Assembly: GCA_965206015.1 (NCBI GenBank)
Contig: CBDBIW010000015.1
Span: forward strand, 248,001-312,000
Reading direction: 5' to 3'
Source: JAJCYL01 sp965206015
Lineage (GTDB): Bacteria > Bacteroidota > Bacteroidia > Cytophagales > Cyclobacteriaceae
DNA length: 64,000 nt
How positions within the stretch are numbered: position 1 is the stretch's first letter; each line of letters opens with the position of its first letter. The translations under genes were made by a program, and so were the position numbers. Shown here piece by piece: positions 18,292-25,250 of the stretch. The notes below the pieces were generated by a model, which made no database searches, was not told where the DNA came from, and saw only the letters and a list, made by a program, of their open reading frames with translations.

Positions 18292-18912
18292 TTATAATCC
18301 CTCTAAATCTTCATCCCCCGAAACTGGTACAGGGGCATGGTCAGTCGGATAATGATGGTAAGAATGAATTGTTTTCTCTGTCTGCGACAATAACCAGGCT
18401 GAAACTATAAAGGCCATATGAATTGCAATTTCAATCAGAATGCCATCAATAGAGTCACCCTGAATCGAACCTCGTATATCTATGAAAGTTTTAAGAAGAT
18501 GTACACCTGAAATGGACGCAAGAGAGGTAGCTAATTTGATTTTAAGCATCCCAGCATCCAGGCCGTCGAGCCAGAGGGGCTTGTCTTCGTTTTCGTCAAG
18601 GTCAATGTGACTTGTGAAAATTGAATAACCCCCGATGATCACCATGACAATCAGGTTCATTACCATTGACACATCCACCAGTGCCAAAACACTTAGCATG
18701 GCCTCATCTTCAGTAAATTTAGTAAGTACGCCCTCTTCATCAGGTCTTCCTATAAACATACCCTCATACATCAGATATAATTCATGCATGAATTGATACA
18801 AATAGAAAAATGTTCCGATGGCCAGGCCCATATACATTGGTGCCTGCACCCATCGGCTCCAAAAAATGGTTCTTTCAAAAAAATTCTCGAACGATGTTAA
18901 AGGTCCTGGCAT
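18292..18912 (-). CDS. UPF0114 (YqhA) family membrane protein
   Basis: This 206-residue protein has hydrophobic segments near residues 22-42, 70-93, 118-138 and 160-175. It shows the UPF0114 pattern: FFERTIFWSRWVQAP at the N-terminus, LALVDVSMVMNLIVMVIIGGY in the middle, and WLDGLDAGMLKIKLATSLASISGVHLLKTF. The family is conserved in bacteria but has no firmly established function. The acidic insert near residues 55-65 (GRPDEEGVLTKFTEDE) and the C-terminal acidic tail are somewhat longer than in enterobacterial YqhA. It stands alone with its own promoter box. Confidence 0.9.
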   Translation of the reverse strand: MPGPLTSFENFFERTIFWSRWVQAPMYMGLAIGTFFYLYQFMHELYLMYEGMFIGRPDEEGVLTKFTEDEAMLSVLALVDVSMVMNLIVMVIIGGYSIFTSHIDLDENEDKPLWLDGLDAGMLKIKLATSLASISGVHLLKTFIDIRGSIQGDSIDGILIEIAIHMAFIVSAWLLSQTEKTIHSYHHYPTDHAPVPVSGDEDLEGL

Positions 18913-18953
18913 GTGATATTATTTTTAGGTTGAGTTTCCTTTAAGGGTGTTTT

Positions 18954-18961
18954 CAAAGGTA
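18954..18961 (-). promoter_or_regulatory. Bacteroidota -7 element (TACCTTTG) upstream of UPF0114 gene
   Basis: Minus strand 18961-18954 reads TACCTTTG, the exact -7 consensus form found repeatedly in this window, about 42 bases before the ATG at 18912. No good -33 TTTG is seen 19 bases upstream. Confidence 0.5.
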
Positions 18962-19035
18962 ATAATAATATATTTTTGTGAATGGAGGATTCTCCAATTC
19001 AATTTTTCCGTACATTTTCAGACCAATGAAGTTCA

Positions 19036-20934
19036 CTAGTACAGAACTCTAAATCTAATTGTCTCCGGTATTTTTTTAAGATCTTTTACAACTTCCTTAC
19101 TGTACTCCTTATTAATGTCAGTGATAACATATCCAATAGACTCATTAGTTTTTAAATACTGGCCTACAACATTGATACTGTGATCCGCTAAAATATTATT
19201 GATTTTCGCAATAATACCGGGCACATTGTGATGCAAATGGATAAACCGGTGTGCTTCCTGGAAAGTTGGTAATTGTAGATTGGGGAAGTTAACGCTCAGA
19301 TTAGTACTCCCGGTATTTATATAATCAATGATCTTGCCTGGAACGAATGCGGCAATGTTTTCCTGAGCTTCCAATGTACTACCTCCAATATGTGGTGTCA
19401 GGATGGTATTTGGAAGATTTCTCAGTGAAGATATAAATTCATCATCGTTGCTTTTAGGTTCTTCCGGATAAACATCTATTGCGGCCCCCCTAATTTTTCC
19501 TTTCACTATATTCTTGTGAAGCTGAGGAATATCCACGACGTGTCCTCTACTCAAATTCAAGAATATTGCACCGTTCTTCATTTCGTCAAACTCAGCCTTG
19601 CCAATCAGATTTTTGTTGTCTGGTCTGCCGTCGACATGAAGTGTAACTATATCAGATAGATTTAAGAGTTCCTTTATAGTATTACATTTTGTAGCATTAC
19701 CAAGGCCCAATCGCTCTTCTACATCATAGTAATAGACCTGCAATCCTAAAGATTCTGCGATAACTGACAATTGAGCACCAATATTGCCATAGCCTATAAT
19801 TCCAAGTTTTTTTCCGCGAATTTCGAAACTATTGACAGCAGATTTGTCCCAACGTCCATCATGCATCAAATTGATTTTATCCGGAAGATTCCTGATTAGG
19901 AGTATAATCTCCCCAATTGCGAGTTCAACGACAGAACGTGTGTTACTAAATGGAGCATTAAAAACAGCTATTCCTTTTTCCAGGCATCCCTGAAGGTCAA
20001 TTTGATTTGTTCCTATGCAAAATGCACCTACTGCTATAAGCCTGTTGGCGTTTTCAAGAACTTTGGGAGTAATTTGGGTTTTTGAACGAATTCCAATGAT
20101 TGAAACATCCTTTATCCGATTAACCAATTCATCCTCATCTAAGCCCCCCGGATGAATTTCTACCTGATATCCTTCGTCTTTTAGGATTTTTGCCCCATTA
20201 TCATGAATGTTTTCGAGTAACAATACCTTAATTCTACTCTTAGGATATGAAAGCGCACGATCCATTTTATTAACATACAATATTTCATCGAGATCAGGGG
20301 CCACATGGTCCGCATTCTCTAAAACTTTGTCCCTACTCACATTTTCAGTAAAAGCAAAGAATTTATTCGCTAAACCGGCCTTTTTTATTTCATAGTCTGT
20401 ATAACCATCCCCAATTACCATAACCTCTCCGTCCAATCCCAAAGCTTTCACTTGTTCAGCCTTTCCGTTATTTGAAGACATTAAGCTCTCTGCATCGAAG
20501 CCAATTATATTATCGGCATCATCGAATCTAAAAGTATTGGCATGCACATTTGATGCTTTTATACCAAAATCTTGGACTATCGGCACTATGAATTCTTTAA
20601 AACCATTGGAAAGGATGTACACCTTTTCGGGACAAGAATCGAAGAAAACCTTGTTCCGCTTAAATGATTCTGAGATTTTATCCCTCAACCTATCAATTAG
20701 TTCAGGCAAGTGATTCTTGTGTGCCTGGAGTAACTTCAATCTCGCTTCAATAGAATCCTTCAATGACATTCCTCCGTCCATCCCCTCATCAGTTATTTCT
20801 TTCACTTTTTGGAGTATGCTGCCTTTATCCGGATTCTTTTTGAGAGAGATTTCTCCCAAAACATCCAAAGCCTCAACACGAGTGAATGTGCTGTCAAAAT
20901 CTATTACAAAATACTTCTTTATTGGTTGAGACAT
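19036..20934 (-). CDS. serA: Fusion of HAD phosphoserine phosphatase-like domain and phosphoglycerate dehydrogenase with ACT domain
   Basis: This 632-residue protein combines two steps of serine synthesis. Residues 1-220 form a HAD-IB phosphatase: VIDFDSTFTRVEALDVLGEI with the DxDST nucleophile (Asp12, Asp14), ILSNGF near 107, and VIGDGYTDYEI near 172, all as in phosphoserine phosphatase. Residues 237-545 form a phosphoglycerate dehydrogenase: NAD-binding GIIGYGNIGAQL near 377, the catalytic Arg in LNLSRGHVVD, the Glu in EEPKSNDDE and the His in TPHIGGSTLEAQ. Residues 560-632 are an ACT regulatory domain, the site of serine feedback in other enzymes. The middle enzyme, SerC, is not in the window. 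A -7 promoter box lies about 20 bases upstream of the start. Confidence 0.93.
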   Translation of the reverse strand: MSQPIKKYFVIDFDSTFTRVEALDVLGEISLKKNPDKGSILQKVKEITDEGMDGGMSLKDSIEARLKLLQAHKNHLPELIDRLRDKISESFKRNKVFFDSCPEKVYILSNGFKEFIVPIVQDFGIKASNVHANTFRFDDADNIIGFDAESLMSSNNGKAEQVKALGLDGEVMVIGDGYTDYEIKKAGLANKFFAFTENVSRDKVLENADHVAPDLDEILYVNKMDRALSYPKSRIKVLLLENIHDNGAKILKDEGYQVEIHPGGLDEDELVNRIKDVSIIGIRSKTQITPKVLENANRLIAVGAFCIGTNQIDLQGCLEKGIAVFNAPFSNTRSVVELAIGEIILLIRNLPDKINLMHDGRWDKSAVNSFEIRGKKLGIIGYGNIGAQLSVIAESLGLQVYYYDVEERLGLGNATKCNTIKELLNLSDIVTLHVDGRPDNKNLIGKAEFDEMKNGAIFLNLSRGHVVDIPQLHKNIVKGKIRGAAIDVYPEEPKSNDDEFISSLRNLPNTILTPHIGGSTLEAQENIAAFVPGKIIDYINTGSTNLSVNFPNLQLPTFQEAHRFIHLHHNVPGIIAKINNILADHSINVVGQYLKTNESIGYVITDINKEYSKEVVKDLKKIPETIRFRVLY

Positions 20935-20954
20935 TACTTCTTTCTTTCAACACG

Positions 20955-20962
20955 CAAAAGTA
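20955..20962 (-). promoter_or_regulatory. Bacteroidota -7 element (TACTTTTG) for the serA fusion gene
   Basis: Minus strand 20962-20955 reads TACTTTTG and matches TAnnTTTG. It lies about 20 bases before the ATG at 20934, so the leader is very short. No matching -33 element is present at 19-base spacing. Confidence 0.5.
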
Positions 20963-21638
20963 AATTGTTACTTGCCCAAATCCCTTGGTCAGTTCAATGT
21001 AATACTTCCCAAAAATCAGACCACTGCGTTAGTTGGAAAAGAGGTTTAATTGTTAAAAAGAAGAAAGGCAATGGGAGTAAAAAGAAGTAGGCGAAAATTC
21101 AATGCAGGTAGTCAGAGCGTACAGTGAGCTGTCAAGCCTGTGTGGGAGCAGTCTTTACAGCGCACCAAAAGGAGGGAATGAGCAAAACCTCACTTTGATG
21201 AAATTACGCGCTAAGCACCACAATGGAGAACGTACACAGCAGGGTATTGGCCGAAAGATTCCTGCCGGGTTGTATCAAAAACCAATGGCAGCATGATTTT
21301 TTCTCTTTAAAAGGTATCTGGAGAAAAGAAAAAGATAGTTGGTTTTCAACCAAAAAACCCTGAAAAGTGGCCTGACGATTGGGAAGTACTTCAATAATTC
21401 CCCATTTGATGCTTTTACGCTATAACCGTTATATGCCCATACACTCCTCCTGAGGCTGCGTACCTTGGTCGGGGTGATCAGGTAACCGCTATACAGATCA
21501 AGCATATTATGTCTCATACTAGAAATATACAAAATGTTATTTGTTTACTGAAATGACCTCTTAATTTTAAACCGCGTAATATTAGTCAAGACGTTCAAGG
21601 TAATAGCTAAGTTTTAGAAAGAAAATATTTAGAATTTT
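20963..21638. other. 676-base gap, no intact gene; possible transposase remnant
   Basis: No open frame here has convincing protein character. The only hint is on the minus strand around 21430-21520, where MRHNMLDLYSGYLI resembles the opening of some Bacteroidota IS4-like transposases (a MLDLYSDYLI-type start), followed by frames that do not continue the match. The plus-strand frame at 21102-21296 (64 codons) has no recognisable features. I regard the region as probably the residue of an insertion between serA and guaA. Confidence 0.3.
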
Positions 21639-23171
21639 CTATTCCCATTCAATGGTTGATGGAGGTTTTGATGAAATGTCGTAAACCACTCGATTGACTC
21701 CCTTAACTCTGTTGATAATCTCACTTGATATGTGCCCGAGCAACTCATAAGGTAAATGACTAAAATCAGCGGTCATACCATCCACACTACTGACAGAGCG
21801 TAAAGCCACAACATTCTCATAAGTTCTTTCATCACCCATAACGCCGACTGATTGTACAGGTAAAAGGACAGCGAGTGCTTGCCACACCTCATTGTAGAGG
21901 TTATATTTTTTGAGGCCATCAATGAAAATATGATCCACCTCCTGTAGAACACGTACTTTTTCGGGAGTTATCTCGCCTATAATCCTTATCCCCAATCCAG
22001 GTCCGGGAAATGGATGTCTGCCAAGAATTTTTTCATCAATATTTAGTGACCGGCCTACTTTCCTGACCTCATCTTTGAAAAGAGTGTTTAAAGGCTCAAC
22101 TATTTTCAACTTCATGTAGTCTGGCAAGCCGCCTACGTTGTGATGGGATTTAATGGTCTGTGATGATGGACCATTGGCAGAGACAGACTCGATTACATCA
22201 GGATAGATTGTTCCCTGCCCTAACCATTTAACGTCTTCAATCTTATGTGATTCCTGATCAAATACATCAATGAAGACCTTGCCAATTGCTTTCCGTTTAG
22301 CTTCCGGCTCACTTAATCCATTCAAGGCAGTGTAGAATTGCTGTTTAGCGTCAACCCCTTTTACATTTAGCCCCATACCTTCATAGGATGCCAGTACATC
22401 CTCAAATTCATTCTTTCTCAAAAGCCCATTGTCCACAAAAATGCAATGGACGTTTTTACCAATTGCCTGATGAATTAGCATTGCGGCTACTGATGAATCA
22501 ACCCCACCAGACAAACCCAACACGACTTTGTCATTGCCTAATTGTTTTTTAAGTGCATCTAGGGTTGATTCTACAAAAATGTCTGGTGTCCAGTCTTGTG
22601 AACAACCGCATATATGAACCACAAAATTTCTTAGAACTTCCTGGCCTTGCCTGGAATGTGTAACTTCAGGGTGAAATTGAATTCCCCAAATGTCTTTCTC
22701 TTTGTGCTTAAAAGCTGCTGCTTCCACTGTGGGTGTGCTCGCAATTAATTCCAGTTCATTGGGCAGGTGAGCAATTGTGTCAGCGTGGGACATCCACACT
22801 GGTGAATTTATCTCTATTTTCTTCAAAAGCTCATAATGCGTATCAACTTTGCTGAGGTTTGCTCTGCCATACTCCCTCATCGACGACCTCATTACTTCAC
22901 CTCCTAGCTTGTGAGCAATTAATTGCGCACCATAGCAGACACCCAAAACTGGATTGCCATGATTTACCCTGTCAAGATCAATATCTGGTGCGTCGTCATC
23001 CCTTACAGAACAAGGGCTACCTGATAAAATGACTCCTTTTACGGTCTTATCTATCTCAGGAATGTGATTGTGAGGATGGATTTCGCAGTAGACATTCAGT
23101 TCTCTAACCCTTCTGGCTATGAGTTGTGTATACTGCGAACCGAAATCCAGGATGAGGATTTTTTCTGCCAT
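21639..23171 (-). CDS. guaA: GMP synthase (glutamine-hydrolysing)
   Basis: The 510-residue enzyme converts XMP to GMP in purine synthesis. The N-terminal glutamine amidotransferase domain (residues 1-190) has the catalytic Cys in VLGVCYGAQLIA and the His-Glu pair in FHPEVTHS. The ATP pyrophosphatase domain has the P-loop LGLSGGVDSSVAA near residue 222, and the C-terminal dimerisation domain ends in KPPSTIEWE, the usual terminus. The frame is open to a TTG at 23177, but the ATG at 23171 is the standard start. A TACCTTTG promoter box lies only three bases upstream, so the mRNA may be leaderless or nearly so. Confidence 0.97.
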   Translation of the reverse strand: MAEKILILDFGSQYTQLIARRVRELNVYCEIHPHNHIPEIDKTVKGVILSGSPCSVRDDDAPDIDLDRVNHGNPVLGVCYGAQLIAHKLGGEVMRSSMREYGRANLSKVDTHYELLKKIEINSPVWMSHADTIAHLPNELELIASTPTVEAAAFKHKEKDIWGIQFHPEVTHSRQGQEVLRNFVVHICGCSQDWTPDIFVESTLDALKKQLGNDKVVLGLSGGVDSSVAAMLIHQAIGKNVHCIFVDNGLLRKNEFEDVLASYEGMGLNVKGVDAKQQFYTALNGLSEPEAKRKAIGKVFIDVFDQESHKIEDVKWLGQGTIYPDVIESVSANGPSSQTIKSHHNVGGLPDYMKLKIVEPLNTLFKDEVRKVGRSLNIDEKILGRHPFPGPGLGIRIIGEITPEKVRVLQEVDHIFIDGLKKYNLYNEVWQALAVLLPVQSVGVMGDERTYENVVALRSVSSVDGMTADFSHLPYELLGHISSEIINRVKGVNRVVYDISSKPPSTIEWE

Positions 23172-23174
23172 GCG

Positions 23175-23182
23175 CAAAGGTA
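23175..23182 (-). promoter_or_regulatory. Bacteroidota -7 element (TACCTTTG) directly before the guaA ATG
   Basis: Minus strand 23182-23175 reads TACCTTTG and is followed by CGC and the guaA ATG. In Bacteroidota the start of transcription lies a few bases after this element, so it should coincide with the ATG. No -33 TTTG is seen at the expected distance. Confidence 0.55.
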
Positions 23183-23482
23183 AAAATAACAGCTACATTC
23201 TCTCCCGGTCAATCTAAAACCGCTCGTTATTTTTTACCCAATTCAGTAGATATCCTACAGAAACGTTAAAAAAAGGAAGTGTTTCAAGACCGTTGCAAAA
23301 CCGGTATCAATTTCAATTCACATTTATAATTTGAAGAATTTTTGCTTTATAATGTCATCAATTTTTGTGTTTTTCGATGTTTTTAAGGTGCCTATACTTG
23401 TTTTTTATGCTCATTTTCCCTCAATTGTATAATTAGCCAAACCCCTTACAACGGTTTTGGATCGTTAAAAATCTAAGAAACA
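23183..23482. other. Divergent intergenic region between guaA and the flavin reductase gene
   Basis: About 300 AT-rich bases with no open frame of note. It must hold promoters for both divergent genes. I see no TAnnTTTG at good spacing for the plus-strand gene, and no riboswitch or terminator that I can recognise. Confidence 0.5.
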
Positions 23483-24553
23483 GTGTCAAAGTATTATCCC
23501 CTCATTGTAAAATCGAAACAACAGGAAACTGAAGATTGTGTCTCCATTACATTTGAAGTGCCCGTTGAAAACAATGATCATTTCAAATTTATCCAGGGAC
23601 AGCACTTGGCTTTAAAGGCAACAATTGATGATGAAGTAATCAGTAGGTCTTACTCTATTTGTTCGAACCCCAATGAGAATATACTAAAAATTGCGGTTAA
23701 AAGAGTTTTTGGCGGAAAATTTTCTACTTATGCCAATGAGAAATTACAGGTTGGAGATAATATCGATGTTATGCCACCTGCGGGTCATTTCTATACCAAC
23801 TTGCAAATCTCAAATGAAAAGGATTATCTGGCTGTAACAGCGGGAAGCGGCATAACTCCCATTATCTCTATAATCAAAGCAACGCTTGAAGTAGAACCTC
23901 ATAGCAGCTTTACTCTTTTTTATGGCAATAAAAACACTGATAGTATCATTTTTCAAGAGGAATTGGAGACCATCAAAAACAAATATTTAGGGCGTTTCTC
24001 ATTGCATCACTTTTTTACGCAGGAAGCTGTCGAAAACGAGCTCTTCTCAGGAAGGTTGAATAAGGCCAAATTGTTGAACCTTCAAAGGTTAATAGACTAT
24101 TCAGAAGTAGATGAGATTTTCATCTGTGGCCCTGAAGAAATGATGGCCGAAGTTTCAGATGCTTTCAACGAATCAGGTATCGAGAAAGATAAAATCCACC
24201 TGGAACTATTCGCTTCACCAGTTGGCCAACTTGGTACTCCTGCCTCGGAAAATCAGGCCGAATCAGAAGTTCTGGAGAGTACCGTTACCATAATAATGGA
24301 TGGCATTCAATACGAATTTCCGGTCAAATCGGATATCTCAATTCTTGAGCTAGCCAATACAGAAGGAGCGGACCTCCCTTTCAGTTGTAAAGGCGGTGTA
24401 TGCTCAACTTGCAAAGCCAAAATAGTAGAAGGTGAAGTGGAAATGAGTACAAACTATGCACTGGAGCAAGAAGAAATTGATGCGGGTTATGTGCTAACCT
24501 GTCAGGCCCACCCCCTGACTGTAAAAGTAGTGATCACATTCGATGAAGCATAG
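23483..24553 (+). CDS. PaaE-like ferredoxin-NAD(P)H reductase with C-terminal [2Fe-2S] domain
   Basis: This 356-residue oxidoreductase starts at a GTG. The FAD domain (residues 1-105) has the RSYSICSNP motif, the NAD(P)-binding domain (105-230) has TAGSGITPIISII and FICGPEEMM, and the plant-type ferredoxin domain (about 265-356) has the cluster CKGGVCSTCKAKI with a fourth Cys in LTCQAHP. This arrangement is that of PaaE, the reductase of phenylacetyl-CoA oxygenase, and of related hydroxylase reductases. No paaABCD genes are nearby, so the oxygenase partner is unknown and the protein may serve another redox system. The frameshifted yigZ gene starts 11 bases after its stop. Confidence 0.9.
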   Translation: MSKYYPLIVKSKQQETEDCVSITFEVPVENNDHFKFIQGQHLALKATIDDEVISRSYSICSNPNENILKIAVKRVFGGKFSTYANEKLQVGDNIDVMPPAGHFYTNLQISNEKDYLAVTAGSGITPIISIIKATLEVEPHSSFTLFYGNKNTDSIIFQEELETIKNKYLGRFSLHHFFTQEAVENELFSGRLNKAKLLNLQRLIDYSEVDEIFICGPEEMMAEVSDAFNESGIEKDKIHLELFASPVGQLGTPASENQAESEVLESTVTIIMDGIQYEFPVKSDISILELANTEGADLPFSCKGGVCSTCKAKIVEGEVEMSTNYALEQEEIDAGYVLTCQAHPLTVKVVITFDEA

Positions 24554-24564
24554 AATTCAGTTGA

Positions 24565-25159
24565 ATGGAGTCATACCTGACCGTCAAAGACCAATCAGAA
24601 GGAATTTACCAGGAAAAGGGAAGTAAATTTTTGGCATTTGGATTTCCCGTATCCAATGAAAATGATGTAAAGAATCAGCTTGAGACTCTTCGAAAGAAAT
24701 ATTATGATGCCCGCCACCACTGCAATGCCTATGTAATTGGGCCGGGTCAGGAGCAGTATTGTGCAAACGGCGGTGGTGAACTGCACCACTCCGCAACTGA
24801 TCCCATTCTTGGGCAAATCAGGTTCAGTAATCTGACCGATACTCTGGTCGTTGTTGTTAGGTACTTTGGAGGGACAAAACGTAGGAGTCAGTGGATTAAT
24901 AAACGCATACAAAATTGCTGCTGATGATGCTTTAGAAAAAAGTGAGGTAATCAAAGTGACTATCAATCAACCAATTACTCTTATGTTTCAGTATGACCAG
25001 ACCAATGAGGTAATGAAGTTGGTTGTGGATTTCAATATAAAAATAGAGTTTCAGAACTTCACTGAAAATTGCTCTACCAATGGACCAATTCAGCCATCAA
25101 TGACAGATACTTTTGAGCAAAGGGCAAAACTGACTAAAGAATTAATCTACTGGTTTTGA
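24565..25159 (+). pseudogene. yigZ: YigZ (IMPACT) family gene broken by a frameshift
   Basis: The first 112 residues, including KGSKFLAFGFPV, DARHHCNAYVIG and the ending TLVVVVRYFGGTK, match the UPF0029/IMPACT N-terminal domain. After FGGTK the frame drifts to a stop at 24924. The family sequence resumes in another frame as GVSGLINAYKIAADDAL and continues to a TGA at 25159. The break is in ACAAAACGTAGGA, where one extra base replaces the expected Leu codon with CGTA. Rejoined, the protein would be about 197 residues, the normal length. This is either a recent mutation or a sequencing error. Confidence 0.88.
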
Positions 25160-25250
25160 AATTTTCTAAAGCAATGGAAATGGATAATAAGGTTTTAGAG
25201 GTGGCCTTCATTAACTTTACCGCCATAGCCACATTAATCAGATTGGTTAA

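Noticed and set aside
21102..21296. Plus-strand open frame of 64 codons
   Set aside because: No recognisable motif, no good start context, and it lies in a region with signs of decay.
23483..24553. Naming the flavin reductase paaE outright
   Set aside because: No phenylacetate genes are nearby and the three-domain arrangement is shared by reductases of other oxygenases.
24595..24966. Open frame of 123 codons on the minus strand
   Set aside because: It is the antisense of the yigZ gene and has no protein character.
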